Shown in pieces: positions 8,461 through 16,671 of a DNA stretch of 64,000 nucleotides. Under the pieces are notes generated by a model. It was not told the DNA's origin. It searched no databases and worked only from the letters and a program-made list of their open reading frames with translations. Source of the stretch: JANQEU01 sp965601455 (lineage in GTDB: Bacteria > Bacteroidota > Bacteroidia > Cytophagales > Cyclobacteriaceae); the NCBI GenBank assembly GCA_965601455.1, contig OZ271831.1, positions 310,001 through 374,000 of the forward strand, read 5' to 3'. The first letter of the stretch is position 1. The number at the start of each line of letters is the position of its first letter. The position numbers and the translations under genes were made by a program.

Positions 8461-9032
8461 TGGCTGGCAAAGCCATTATATTCTCCGCACCTTCTGGCTC
8501 CGGGAAAACTACAATAGTTAAGCATCTACTAGAAGTAAGAAGCGATCTTAGCTTCTCCGTCTCCGCTACCACAAGACAACCACGTCCAGCAGAGGTAGAC
8601 GGAATAAATTACTACTTTTTAGGTCTTGAGGAGTTTAAGAATCATCTGAATCATGATGACTTCCTGGAATACGAGGAAGTCTACGAGGATATATTTTATG
8701 GAACACTCAAGTCGGAACTTGATAGAATTTGGAAAGAAGGTAAGTCGGTTATTTTTGATGTAGATGTGAAAGGCGGAGTCGCCATTAAAAGGAAGCTGGG
8801 AGATAAAGTATTAAGCATCTTTGTGAAGGCACCTTCATTGGAAATTATTGAACACCGTTTAAGATCCAGGGGTACGGAGAAAGAAGAAGACGTTTTACGT
8901 CGCCTGGCGAAAGTGAAAGAAGAATTGAAGGAAGAGAAAAACTTTGACATGTCATTAATTAACGACGATCTTTCAGAAGCCCTGGTTCAAGCTGAGAAGA
9001 TCGTTGATGAATTTATTTCTGCAAACCAATGA
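8460..9032 (+). CDS. gmk: guanylate kinase
   Basis: Phosphorylates GMP to GDP with ATP in the cytoplasm. The P-loop SAPSGSGKTT is at residues 9-18. The GMP-binding segment SATTRQPRPAEVDGINYYF follows near residue 35, and the EYEEVYEDIFYGT lid region near 70. Length 190 is normal for the family. ATG overlaps the anti-sigma stop by one base and the stop overlaps nadD by four, so translation is probably coupled. Confidence 0.97.
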   Translation: MAGKAIIFSAPSGSGKTTIVKHLLEVRSDLSFSVSATTRQPRPAEVDGINYYFLGLEEFKNHLNHDDFLEYEEVYEDIFYGTLKSELDRIWKEGKSVIFDVDVKGGVAIKRKLGDKVLSIFVKAPSLEIIEHRLRSRGTEKEEDVLRRLAKVKEELKEEKNFDMSLINDDLSEALVQAEKIVDEFISANQ

Positions 9033-9601
9033 AGGTTGGTCTCTTCTTTGGTTCCTTCAACCCCATACACATTGGGCATCTGATTGTAGGAAACCTTGCC
9101 TTTGAGCTGACAGACCTGAAAGAAGTCTGGTACGTAGTCACTCCGCAAAATCCATTGAAGACAAACAAAAATCTTCTTCATGAATTTGATCGATTAGACA
9201 TGGTTGAGAGAGCCATTGCCGACGATTATCATTTCCGCACCTGTGATGTCGAGTTTCACCTTCCTAAACCCAGTTTCACCATCAACACATTGGTGCATTT
9301 GACTGAGAAGCATCCTAATAAAGAATTTAAATTGATTATTGGAGAAGATAACCTGGTCTCTCTACCACGCTGGAAGAACTATGAAAGCATCCTTGAGAAT
9401 TATGGACTGATTGTATACCCAAGGCCAAATGCAAAGGATTCCCCCAGAATGGATCATCCAAATGTGGAAATGATTGATGCACCCAAGATGGATATTTCAG
9501 CTTCACTGATTCGCAAACTGGTACGTGAGGGTAAATCGATCAAGTATTTGGTGCCGGAACAAGTGGAAAGAATGATATCCAAAAAGGGTTTTTTCCTCTA
9601 G
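9029..9601 (+). CDS. nadD: nicotinate-nucleotide adenylyltransferase
   Basis: Transfers AMP from ATP to nicotinate mononucleotide in NAD synthesis. The nucleotidyltransferase motif GSFNPIHIGH is at residues 8-17, and the second ATP-binding signature ISASLIRKLVREGKS is close to the C-terminus. Length 190 fits NadD. It overlaps gmk by four bases (ATGA), and its stop overlaps the stop of the convergent frr gene by four bases. Confidence 0.96.
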   Translation: MKVGLFFGSFNPIHIGHLIVGNLAFELTDLKEVWYVVTPQNPLKTNKNLLHEFDRLDMVERAIADDYHFRTCDVEFHLPKPSFTINTLVHLTEKHPNKEFKLIIGEDNLVSLPRWKNYESILENYGLIVYPRPNAKDSPRMDHPNVEMIDAPKMDISASLIRKLVREGKSIKYLVPEQVERMISKKGFFL

Positions 9602-10155
9602 ATAGTCATAATGTCTTTCTCCTTGGCCTCCAGAATATCATCAATCTGCTTACTATGGCCATCTGTAATTCCCTGAATATCACCCTCAGCGTCTTTGATG
9701 AGATCCTCTGAAACGTGATCCAACTTCCTCAACTGATCATTGGATTCCTTACGTATAGATCGAAGACTGATCTTTCCATTCTCAGCTTCCGACTTAGCCT
9801 GCTTTACAAGCATAACTCTTCGCTCTTCAGTTAGTGGAGGTATGTTGATCCTTACCAACTCTCCATCATTTTGGGGATTAAGACCCAGGTCAGAATTGAT
9901 GATTGACTTCTCAATCTCAGGTATTACAGTTTTCTCCCAAGGCTTAATAACAATAGTTCGTGCATCTGGAGTTGTGACGGAAGCTACTTGGTTTATTGGT
10001 GTGGGATTTCCGTAGTATTCAACTGTAAGGCCTTCCAGAAGACTAGGCATCGCTTTACCCGCCCTGATTTTGGATAATTCCGCAGCTGTGTGTTTAACCG
10101 TTTTATCCATTTGCTCCTTAGCGTGATCCAATAAAAATTGTATTTCTTCTTCCAT
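9598..10155 (-). CDS. frr: ribosome recycling factor
   Basis: With EF-G it splits the post-termination ribosome. The 185-residue length and typical segments (LSKIRAGKAMPSLLEGL, VEYYGNPTPINQVASV, IKPWEKTVIPEIEKSI and PPLTEERRVMLVKQAKS) are clear. It follows pyrH after five bases, the conserved pyrH-frr pair, and is presumably on the same transcript. Confidence 0.98.
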   Translation of the reverse strand: MEEEIQFLLDHAKEQMDKTVKHTAAELSKIRAGKAMPSLLEGLTVEYYGNPTPINQVASVTTPDARTIVIKPWEKTVIPEIEKSIINSDLGLNPQNDGELVRINIPPLTEERRVMLVKQAKSEAENGKISLRSIRKESNDQLRKLDHVSEDLIKDAEGDIQGITDGHSKQIDDILEAKEKDIMTI

Positions 10156-10160
10156 CTTAT

Positions 10161-10865
10161 TTAGGTAATTAAAGTTCCTACTTCTTCTCCCATGAGTAAA
10201 CGGTTAAGATTTCCCGGTTTATTCATATCAAAGACGATGATAGGCAAATTATTTTCCATACACAGTGTAAAGGCAGTCATATCCATAATGCTCAACCCTT
10301 TTTCATAAACTTCCTGGAAAGATATATTTGAGTATTTGGTGGCGGTTGGATCTTTTTCCGGGTCTGCTGTATACACACCATCAACTCTGGTTCCTTTCAA
10401 TACAACATCCGCCTCGATCTCGATAGCTCTCAAACTCGCAGTGGAATCTGTGGTAAAATATGGATTCCCAAGACCAGCACCGAAAATCACAATCCTCCCT
10501 TTCTCCATATGTCGGATGGCTCTTCTTCTAATGAAGGGTTCGCACACTTGTTCCATTTGAATTCCGCTCATGAGTCGGGTATACATTCCATTTTTTTCCA
10601 ATGAGCTTTGCAAGGCCATGCCATTCATCACGGTTGCCAACATCCCCATGTAATCTCCCTGAACACGATCGATACCCGCATTTTCCGCCTGTACCCCACG
10701 AAAGATATTTCCCCCGCCAATAACAATGGCTAACTCAACACCCAATTCATGAACTTTGTGAATTTCTTTTGCATACTGATCCAGTCTGTTGGGATCAATG
10801 CCATATTGTTGAGCTCCCATAAGGGCCTCACCACTTAGTTTGAGAAGAATCCGTTTATATTTCAT
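10161..10865 (-). CDS. pyrH: UMP kinase
   Basis: Phosphorylates UMP to UDP; an amino-acid-kinase-fold enzyme regulated by UTP and GTP in other bacteria. Visible motifs are KRILLKLSGEALMG at the N-terminus, VIGGGNIFRG near 50, and the DGVYTADPEKDP nucleotide loop. I chose ATG at 10865 (MKYKRILL, 234 residues, the family length). A TTG at 10886 would add seven residues, but it lies inside a TATATTTG sequence that looks like the -7 element. Operon with frr. Confidence 0.96.
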   Translation of the reverse strand: MKYKRILLKLSGEALMGAQQYGIDPNRLDQYAKEIHKVHELGVELAIVIGGGNIFRGVQAENAGIDRVQGDYMGMLATVMNGMALQSSLEKNGMYTRLMSGIQMEQVCEPFIRRRAIRHMEKGRIVIFGAGLGNPYFTTDSTASLRAIEIEADVVLKGTRVDGVYTADPEKDPTATKYSNISFQEVYEKGLSIMDMTAFTLCMENNLPIIVFDMNKPGNLNRLLMGEEVGTLIT

Positions 10866-10883
10866 ATGGTGCCTTGATTGTGA

Positions 10884-10891
10884 CAAATATA
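10884..10891 (-). promoter_or_regulatory. candidate -7 element of the pyrH-frr operon
   Basis: Read on the minus strand this is TATATTTG, matching the Bacteroidota -7 consensus TAnnTTTG, about 19 bases before the pyrH ATG. No good TTTG lies 19-20 bases upstream, so the promoter is only partly supported. Confidence 0.4.
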
Positions 10892-10930
10892 ATAAGGAGT
10901 TTCGCTAAAATCTTCAGCTGTTTTTTCCCA

Positions 10931-11431
10931 TCATTTTTCGGCGAAAGAAACGAGCAATTGTCCTTTACTGACGTTATCCCCTACTTTCACATGAATGGAT
11001 TCAATCTGCCCTTGAATTGGACTCTTTATAGAGTTTTCCATCTTCATGGCCTCCAGGATCAGAAGGGTATCTCCTGATTCAACCTTTTCATTGTCATTGA
11101 ACGGAATACCGATAATTGTTCCTGGCATAGGTGCGAGAATTTCTTTATGATGGTCCTCCCCAACAGAATCCATACCCAGTGCTTCAAGCAAGGCGTCCAG
11201 TTCGGTTGAAATACCCATCGAAACCTGTCTGCCATTAATCAATAAGGTCATTTCCTTATTATTATAGGTCAAAAACTCAACGCGATGGACGGCTTTATCC
11301 TGACGAATGATGATAGTAGAGTTATTGATGACTTCTACTTGGTCATTGTTGATTCTATTGTCGATAAAGATTTGACCGTCTTTCTTTTGTAGCTTGTGTT
11401 TTTTTTTGAAGAGATTGATTTCGAATTCCAT
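10931..11431 (-). CDS. biotin carboxyl carrier protein (biotin/lipoyl attachment domain)
   Basis: A 166-residue protein whose C-terminal half is a biotinyl domain with EAMKMEN; the biotin-accepting lysine is K130. The preceding ILAPMPGTIIG and following SPIQGQIESIHVKVGDNV complete the flattened beta-barrel. The N-terminal half matches the short Bacteroidota carriers of acyl-CoA carboxylases (acetyl- or propionyl-CoA type). No carboxylase subunit is adjacent, so which enzyme it serves is open. Its ATG overlaps the ATG of the divergent aminopeptidase gene inside CCATGG. It stands 45 bases upstream of the pyrH -7 candidate and may continue into that operon. Confidence 0.9.
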   Translation of the reverse strand: MEFEINLFKKKHKLQKKDGQIFIDNRINNDQVEVINNSTIIIRQDKAVHRVEFLTYNNKEMTLLINGRQVSMGISTELDALLEALGMDSVGEDHHKEILAPMPGTIIGIPFNDNEKVESGDTLLILEAMKMENSIKSPIQGQIESIHVKVGDNVSKGQLLVSFAEK

Positions 11432-13922
11432 GGTTCAAAGTACTGCTCCAAAAATATGGATTGTGATGGTAATCATCCTCCTTGGATGCAAAACTTCCTC
11501 TCCACCGGCAGCGATTGATGCTTCCGAAGAGCAAGAAGAGGTGAAGATAACAGCATCACCATGGTTGCAATACAATCAAACTCCATCTCAATATATAGAT
11601 CTGGAACATGTCAGCTTAGACCTTTCATTTAACTGGGAAAAGAGACAGGTAATTGGAACAGCCTCACTAATTGGTTCGCCCTATTTCTACCCACTGGAAT
11701 ATGTGAGACTCGATGCCAAGGATTTCGATAGCATCACAGTATCATTGATACGGGGCAGTGATACTCTTGATTTAGCATTTGAATACGATGATATCACACT
11801 AAGCATTCAGCTGGATAGGGAATATCAGAATAATGAAGAGTTTATCCTCCAGATAGGATATATCGCAAATCCGTATCGAAATTCCACTCCGGAAAACCGT
11901 GGTCTATTTTTTGTAAATCACGACGGACAAAACCCTTTCCTGTCCAGGCAAATATGGACTCAGGGGGAAACAGAGTACAACAGCTATTGGTACCCAACAA
12001 TTGACTATCCTAATGAAAAATATACTCAGGAGATTAAATTAACTGTAAACAAAAGCTACAGTACACTTTCGAATGGTAGACTCGTATCCTCCCAGCAACT
12101 TGGGAACGGATATAGAAGGGATCACTGGAAAATGGAAAATCCACATTCACCGTACTTATCCTCTATAGTCATTGGGGAGTTTGATATCGTAGAAGATTCA
12201 TTGGGGATGGTTCCGATAAAATATTGGGTAGACCCAGGTTTTGATGATGCTCACAGAGTTTTTGGTCAAACTCCTGAAATGATTGATTATTTCTCGATGC
12301 TGCTCGATTATCCCTATCCCTGGACAAAGTATGATCAGATAATTGTAAAGCAGTTTGTAACTGGGGCTATGGAAAACACATCAGCCTCGACTTTTATGGA
12401 TGCTCTTCACAGTCCTCTAAGTTCTATGAATGATGAGAACTGGGATTATATCATAGCCCATGAATTGGCTCATCAGTGGTTTGGTAATCTGGTCACCGCA
12501 GAATCATGGAGTAACATATCTCTGAACGAATCACTCGCAAATCTTTTCGAGTATATCTGGATTGAGTATAAATACGGCATTGAAGAGAAAGAGTATGCCA
12601 TGAATGTTTCTTTAGACCAGTACTTGCTGGACAGTGAAGAAATCAGACATCCCCTCTTTTGGACAAGCTACAACGAACCTGACGACGTTTTTGACTCACA
12701 TTCCTACGAAAAGGGAGCCGCGGTGTTAAACATGTTGAAACTTTATGTAGGTGAAAAAGCATTTTTCGCAGGGCTTAACCATTACTTAAGAACGAATGCA
12801 TTCAAAACTGTGGAATTTCATGACCTTCGACAGGCATTTGAACATGTAGTAGGTGAGGACCTTACTTGGTTCTTCCGGCAATGGTTTGAGAACCCGGGAC
12901 ATCCGGTTCTAAACGTCACTCACAATTTTCAATACGACACATTATTCCTTGAGATATTTCAGGACCAGGATTTATCAATAGAGCCTTTATACTATCTTCC
13001 TATCCATCTTGACCTGATTTGGGCCGATCAGATAAAGCGCTACCCACTTGATATATTCCAGCAATACCACAAATTCAGAATACCCCTGGATAAAAAGCCA
13101 ATTGGAATTATTGTTGATGGTGAGTACCAATTGGTTGGTGAGATTAATCATTCTAAAAAATATGAGGAACTACGAAGTCAATTCCTCTCCAATCACTCAT
13201 TCATGGCTCGTTATGAGGCGCTAACCAAAGTGGGTTTAGGCAATTATTCTGTTTCTGAAAAAAAAGAAATGCTTAAACTAGGCCTAAATGATAGTTCTCG
13301 ACGGATTCAGGAATTAGCATTAGACCTGGTTAATACAGATACAATATACCAGACTTCAGAATTCTTTACACGGATAGCCGAGTCCTTGAATTCTCAATGG
13401 TCATTTATAAGAGCCGGAGCCATTGAGTTTCTTGTTGAAAATAATAGGCTTGGCCTTACGGAGCTTGAAGATTTATTGGCTGATCAATCCCACTATGTTC
13501 AGGGGCTTTGTATTCAATATCTACTGTCATCGGAGTATGAAAAGAAATCCAATTTGTACCATCAATTCAAAGAATTTCGAGATATAAATATTATTGTTCC
13601 ACTTGCGATTTATTTAAACGATAATCCAACACCAGATTCCTTTTCCTGGTATGAAGAAAAGATATGGTCTGTGGAGAGCGGATTAGATTACTTGATCAAT
13701 TTGTTTAGTGAATACTTGATTAATGGAACGGAAGAGGAAAAAGTAAAAGGATCCGAAATGCTTTTCCAATTGGCATTAGACCATCATCTATCTAGCACCA
13801 GATTGACGGCATTCACTGGATTAGTTTTACTGGAAGATGTTCCTGGTAATGAGGCGAAAATCGAGTCAATCAGAGCCCTTGAAAAATCAGAAGAATTACA
13901 AAGGATTTACAAATCCTACTGA
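11430..13922 (+). CDS. M1 family metallo-aminopeptidase, lipoprotein
   Basis: An 830-residue zinc aminopeptidase of the M1 (gluzincin) family that removes N-terminal residues from peptides. GAMEN (312-316) binds the substrate N-terminus. HELAH (344-348) with the downstream LNESLANLFEY glutamate forms the zinc site, and SYEKGAAVLNMLK contributes the transition-state Tyr region. The C-terminal third is helical with HEAT-like character. The N-terminus has a short hydrophobic segment ending LLGC, a lipobox, so it is probably membrane-anchored outside the cytoplasm. I chose ATG 11430, since the earlier frame-open ATG at 11394 lies deeper in the divergent carrier gene and would break the signal peptide. 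Confidence 0.93.
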   Translation: MVQSTAPKIWIVMVIILLGCKTSSPPAAIDASEEQEEVKITASPWLQYNQTPSQYIDLEHVSLDLSFNWEKRQVIGTASLIGSPYFYPLEYVRLDAKDFDSITVSLIRGSDTLDLAFEYDDITLSIQLDREYQNNEEFILQIGYIANPYRNSTPENRGLFFVNHDGQNPFLSRQIWTQGETEYNSYWYPTIDYPNEKYTQEIKLTVNKSYSTLSNGRLVSSQQLGNGYRRDHWKMENPHSPYLSSIVIGEFDIVEDSLGMVPIKYWVDPGFDDAHRVFGQTPEMIDYFSMLLDYPYPWTKYDQIIVKQFVTGAMENTSASTFMDALHSPLSSMNDENWDYIIAHELAHQWFGNLVTAESWSNISLNESLANLFEYIWIEYKYGIEEKEYAMNVSLDQYLLDSEEIRHPLFWTSYNEPDDVFDSHSYEKGAAVLNMLKLYVGEKAFFAGLNHYLRTNAFKTVEFHDLRQAFEHVVGEDLTWFFRQWFENPGHPVLNVTHNFQYDTLFLEIFQDQDLSIEPLYYLPIHLDLIWADQIKRYPLDIFQQYHKFRIPLDKKPIGIIVDGEYQLVGEINHSKKYEELRSQFLSNHSFMARYEALTKVGLGNYSVSEKKEMLKLGLNDSSRRIQELALDLVNTDTIYQTSEFFTRIAESLNSQWSFIRAGAIEFLVENNRLGLTELEDLLADQSHYVQGLCIQYLLSSEYEKKSNLYHQFKEFRDINIIVPLAIYLNDNPTPDSFSWYEEKIWSVESGLDYLINLFSEYLINGTEEEKVKGSEMLFQLALDHHLSSTRLTAFTGLVLLEDVPGNEAKIESIRALEKSEELQRIYKSY

Positions 13923-13958
13923 TGTAATTCAATATCCATTTTGATTCCAGAAATAAAA

Positions 13959-13989
13959 TTTGAATAAACCGAAATTCCTTATAATTTTG
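13959..13989 (+). promoter_or_regulatory. promoter of the tRNA-Tyr/Gly/Thr-tuf unit
   Basis: TTTG at 13959-13962, a 19-base spacer and TAATTTTG at 13982-13989 is a full match to the Bacteroidota -33/-7 consensus. Downstream CAATCCTTTTT resembles the start region of the other ribosomal promoters in this window. Confidence 0.8.
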
Positions 13990-14030
13990 CAATCCTTTTT
14001 CGCCAGAAGGTGGAAAAGTTTGTTCTTTTA

Positions 14031-14113
14031 GGGGGGATACCAAAGCGGCCAACTGGGACGGACTGTAAATCCGTTGACTTATGTCTTCGAAGGTTCGAAT
14101 CCTTCTCCCCCCA
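14031..14113 (+). tRNA. tRNA-Tyr (anticodon GTA)
   Basis: An 83-base class II tRNA. The acceptor stem is GGGGGGA paired with TCCCCCC, the anticodon loop is CTGTAAA, there is a long variable arm, and the T-loop is TTCGAAT. The discriminator is A; CCA is not encoded. Confidence 0.96.
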
Positions 14114-14164
14114 CGTGATGCCGATGAACGTGAAAGTCACCAAAGACTTTCCTTATAATAATAA

Positions 14165-14237
14165 GCGGGTGTAGCTCAGTTGGTAGAGCGACAGCCTTCC
14201 AAGCTGTAGGTCGCGGGTTCGAGCCTCGTCACCCGCT
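14165..14237 (+). tRNA. tRNA-Gly (anticodon TCC)
   Basis: A 73-base tRNA with acceptor stem GCGGGTG/CACCCGC, D-loop AGCTCAGTTGGTAGAGC, anticodon loop CTTCCAA and T-loop TTCGAGC. CCA is not encoded. Confidence 0.96.
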
Positions 14238-14338
14238 CTTTATAAAATAAGGATTAGCTCTATAGGTGAATTCCACTGGACTTTGAGTTACAAAGTCGTT
14301 GGCAACCGGAGATCTTTTTTGGATCTCGGTTACAACAA

Positions 14339-14355
14339 GCCGACGTAGCTCAGGC
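14339..14355 (+). pseudogene. tRNA-Thr 5'-end fragment (partial duplicate)
   Basis: Seventeen bases match the 5' end of the tRNA-Thr 39 bases downstream, with differences at positions 6 and 17 only (GCCGACGTAGCTCAGGC against GCCGATGTAGCTCAGGG). No D-stem partner, anticodon arm or 3' half follows, so it cannot fold as a tRNA. The spacer before it (14238-14338) holds two hairpins, 14279-14297 and 14304-14331, neither followed by a T-run. Confidence 0.6.
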
Positions 14356-14377
14356 TTTGTCTGACGAAATCGGATCA

Positions 14378-14449
14378 GCCGATGTAGCTCAGGGGTAGAG
14401 CGCTTCCTTGGTAAGGAAGAGGTCAGGGGTTCAAATCCCCTCATTGGCT
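14378..14449 (+). tRNA. tRNA-Thr (anticodon GGT)
   Basis: A 72-base tRNA with acceptor stem GCCGATG/CATTGGC (one G-T pair), D-arm AGCTCAGGGGTAGAGC, anticodon loop TTGGTAA and T-loop TTCAAAT. CCA is not encoded. Confidence 0.96.
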
Positions 14450-14452
14450 CAT

Positions 14453-14472
14453 TCTCCAAAAAATTTTGGAGA
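14453..14472 (+). other. inverted repeat between tRNA-Thr and tuf
   Basis: TCTCCAAAA, two A, then TTTTGGAGA, a perfect 9-bp repeat four bases after the tRNA. No T-run follows. It may be a processing or stabilising hairpin at the 5' end of the tuf mRNA released from the tRNA-tuf transcript (inference). Confidence 0.4.
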
Positions 14473-14529
14473 TACTATAATGATATTGGATACAAAAATT
14501 AATTAGAACTAAACTGAGGATTATCAAAC

Positions 14530-15717
14530 ATGGCTAAAGAAACCTTTGATCGTTCCAAACCACACGTAAATATTGGAACAATCGGACACGTTGACCATGG
14601 TAAGACTACTTTGACAGCAGCCATTACAACTGTATTGGCCACTGATGGTCTTGCTGAATTAAGAGACTTTTCTTCTATCGACAACGCACCGGAAGAAAAA
14701 GAAAGAGGTATTACAATCAACACATCACACGTTGAGTACCAAACCGCTAACAGACACTATGCTCACGTTGACTGTCCAGGTCACGCGGATTACGTGAAAA
14801 ACATGGTTACTGGAGCGGCACAAATGGATGGAGCAATTCTTGTAGTTGCTGCAACTGATGGACCGATGCCTCAAACGAGAGAGCACATCCTTCTTGCTCG
14901 TCAGGTAGGTGTACCTGCGCTTGTTGTATTCATGAACAAAGTTGACTTGGTTGATGATCCTGAACTTCTTGAGTTAGTAGAAATGGAAGTGCGAGAGCTT
15001 CTTAGCTTCTACGAATTCCCTGGTGATGACATTCCTGTTATTCAGGGATCCGCACTAGGTGGTCTTAACGGAGATGCTCAGTGGGTTGAAAAAATCAAAG
15101 AGTTGATGGCTGCTGTTGATGATTACATTCCTCTTCCAGAGCGACTAACTGACAAAGATTTCTTGATGCCAGTTGAAGACGTTTTCTCAATTACAGGTCG
15201 AGGAACTGTTGCAACTGGAAGGATAGAAAGAGGTGTTATCAATTCAGGAGACCCTGTTGATATTATCGGTATGGGCGCTGAAGGACTTAAGTCTACAATC
15301 ACTGGAGTTGAAATGTTCCGAAAGATTTTGGACCGTGGAGAAGCTGGTGACAACGTAGGTCTTTTGTTAAGAGGTATTGAAAAGACTGAAATCAGAAGAG
15401 GCATGATTATTTGTAAGCCTGGTTCTGTAACACCTCACGCACACTTTAAGGCTGAAGTTTACGTACTTTCAAAAGAAGAAGGTGGTCGTCATACTCCATT
15501 CTTCAACAAATACAGGCCTCAGTTCTATCTAAGAACTACTGACGTTACAGGAGAGATTACTCTTCCTGAGAATGTTGAAATGGTTATGCCTGGTGATAAT
15601 ATCACTATTGATGTTAACCTAATCAACAAAGTGGCTCTTGAGAAAGGATTGCGATTTGCAATCAGAGAAGGTGGTAGAACAGTAGGTGCCGGACAGGTTA
15701 CCGAAATTCTAGACTAA
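14530..15717 (+). CDS. tuf: elongation factor Tu
   Basis: GTPase that brings aminoacyl-tRNA to the ribosome. G1 is GHVDHGKTT (from residue 19), the switch II/G3 region DCPGHADY and G4 NKVD follow. Domain II contains GRGTVATGRIERG and domain III ends VGAGQVTEILD. Length 395 is standard. It lies downstream of three tRNA genes and ends at a strong terminator. Only this copy is in the window. Confidence 0.99.
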   Translation: MAKETFDRSKPHVNIGTIGHVDHGKTTLTAAITTVLATDGLAELRDFSSIDNAPEEKERGITINTSHVEYQTANRHYAHVDCPGHADYVKNMVTGAAQMDGAILVVAATDGPMPQTREHILLARQVGVPALVVFMNKVDLVDDPELLELVEMEVRELLSFYEFPGDDIPVIQGSALGGLNGDAQWVEKIKELMAAVDDYIPLPERLTDKDFLMPVEDVFSITGRGTVATGRIERGVINSGDPVDIIGMGAEGLKSTITGVEMFRKILDRGEAGDNVGLLLRGIEKTEIRRGMIICKPGSVTPHAHFKAEVYVLSKEEGGRHTPFFNKYRPQFYLRTTDVTGEITLPENVEMVMPGDNITIDVNLINKVALEKGLRFAIREGGRTVGAGQVTEILD

Positions 15718-15731
15718 GAATATCTATTACG

Positions 15732-15768
15732 AATACGTCCTGATTTTTTATCAGGACGTATTTGTTTA
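15732..15768 (+). terminator. rho-independent terminator of tuf
   Basis: A 13-bp stem (15732-15744 with 15750-15762), a five-T loop and a T-rich tail. The tail overlaps the TTTG -33 box of the next promoter. Confidence 0.88.
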
Positions 15769-15792
15769 TAAAATCACAATAATCTAACTTTG
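15761..15792 (+). promoter_or_regulatory. promoter of tRNA-Trp-secE-nusG-ribosomal operon
   Basis: TTTG at 15761-15764, 20-base spacer, TAACTTTG at 15785-15792, then CAGTCCTTTT. The Bacteroidota consensus is matched apart from one extra spacer base. Confidence 0.8.
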
Positions 15793-15817
15793 CAGTCCTT
15801 TTGGGCTGACTGATTTT

Positions 15818-15890
15818 ACGGGTGTAGCTCAATTGGTAGAGTAGTGGTCTCCAAAACCATTGGTTGAGGGTTCGAGTCCTTCCACCCGTG
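15818..15890 (+). tRNA. tRNA-Trp (anticodon CCA)
   Basis: A 73-base tRNA with acceptor stem ACGGGTG/CACCCGT, anticodon loop CTCCAAA, T-loop TTCGAGT and discriminator G. It precedes secE by 17 bases, so it is cut from the same transcript. Confidence 0.96.
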
Positions 15891-15907
15891 CAAGTATTAA
15901 AAGGAGT

Positions 15908-16099
15908 ATGTCGAAGCTAATAACGTTTGCGAAAGAAGCCTATCAGGAGCTTGTACACAAAGTATCCTGGCCCAAATATAGTGACTTACAGAATAGTTCT
16001 ATACTGGTTCTTGTTGCTTCTGTAATTTTCGCACTCTTAATTGGTGCAATCGACCTGGGATTTGAAAACCTGTTAACCTGGTTTTACGACGAGTTTTAA
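15908..16099 (+). CDS. secE: preprotein translocase subunit SecE
   Basis: A 63-residue single-pass SecE that clamps SecY in the inner membrane. The amphipathic N-terminal helix with the family motif ELVHKVSWPKYSDLQ precedes one membrane span (about residues 31-53). ATG 15908 gives the normal N-terminus MSKLITFAKEAY. A longer frame from 15860 starts inside tRNA-Trp and is rejected. nusG follows after two bases. Confidence 0.96.
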   Translation: MSKLITFAKEAYQELVHKVSWPKYSDLQNSSILVLVASVIFALLIGAIDLGFENLLTWFYDEF

Positions 16100-16101
16100 T
16101 T

Positions 16102-16668
16102 ATGGGCGAGCTTAAGTGGTACGTAGTTAGAGCCGTTAGTGGCAAGGAGCGAAAGGTAAAGGAAGCCCTTGAAAATGAGATTGTTAGACAAAATCTCCAA
16201 GAAGTAATCCCTCAAGTGCTAATACCTTCAGAAAAGGTATATGAGATGAGGAACGGAAAGAAAAGAGTAAGGGAAAGAAACTTTTTCCCTGGCTATGTAT
16301 TGATCCAAGCTGATTTTAGTAATGGCGAGGTCATACATATGATTACGAACAAGGAAATAATCCCTAACGTAATTGGTTTTTTAGGAGCTTCGGGTACGAG
16401 TTCATCGAAGGATCCTGTTGCCTTACGACAAAACGAGGTAAATAGAATTCTTGGAAGAGTTGACGAGGAGGAAGAGTACGAGGAGAAATTAGACACTCCT
16501 TATATAGTCGGAGAATCCGTGAAGGTGATGGACGGACCATTCAGCGGATTTACTGGCACTGTTGAGGAAGTATTCGAAGATCGAAAGAAACTAAACGTTA
16601 CAGTTAAAATATTTGGTAGAAACACACCTGTCGAATTGAATTACATTCAGGTGGAGAAAACAGAGTAA
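16102..16668 (+). CDS. nusG: transcription termination/antitermination factor NusG
   Basis: Binds RNA polymerase and couples transcription with translation. The 188-residue protein begins with the NGN domain (ELKWYVVRAVSGKERKVKE, then RERNFFPGYVLIQAD). It ends with a KOW domain (VGESVKVMDGPFSGFTGTV, then VKIFGRNTPVELNYIQVE). It lies between secE and rplK in the conserved order. Confidence 0.98.
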   Translation: MGELKWYVVRAVSGKERKVKEALENEIVRQNLQEVIPQVLIPSEKVYEMRNGKKRVRERNFFPGYVLIQADFSNGEVIHMITNKEIIPNVIGFLGASGTSSSKDPVALRQNEVNRILGRVDEEEEYEEKLDTPYIVGESVKVMDGPFSGFTGTVEEVFEDRKKLNVTVKIFGRNTPVELNYIQVEKTE

Positions 16669-16671
16669 AAG

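Noticed and set aside
10866..10886. TTG start for pyrH seven codons upstream
   Set aside because: It overlaps a candidate -7 element, and the family N-terminus is MKYKRILLKLSG.
14229..14459. 76-residue minus-strand frame with RGFEPLTSSLPRKRSTPELH
   Set aside because: It is the reverse complement of tRNA-Thr and its spacer, the well-known spurious antisense-tRNA product.
15860..15907. N-terminal extension of secE
   Set aside because: These codons lie inside tRNA-Trp; SecE homology starts at MSKLITFAKEAY.
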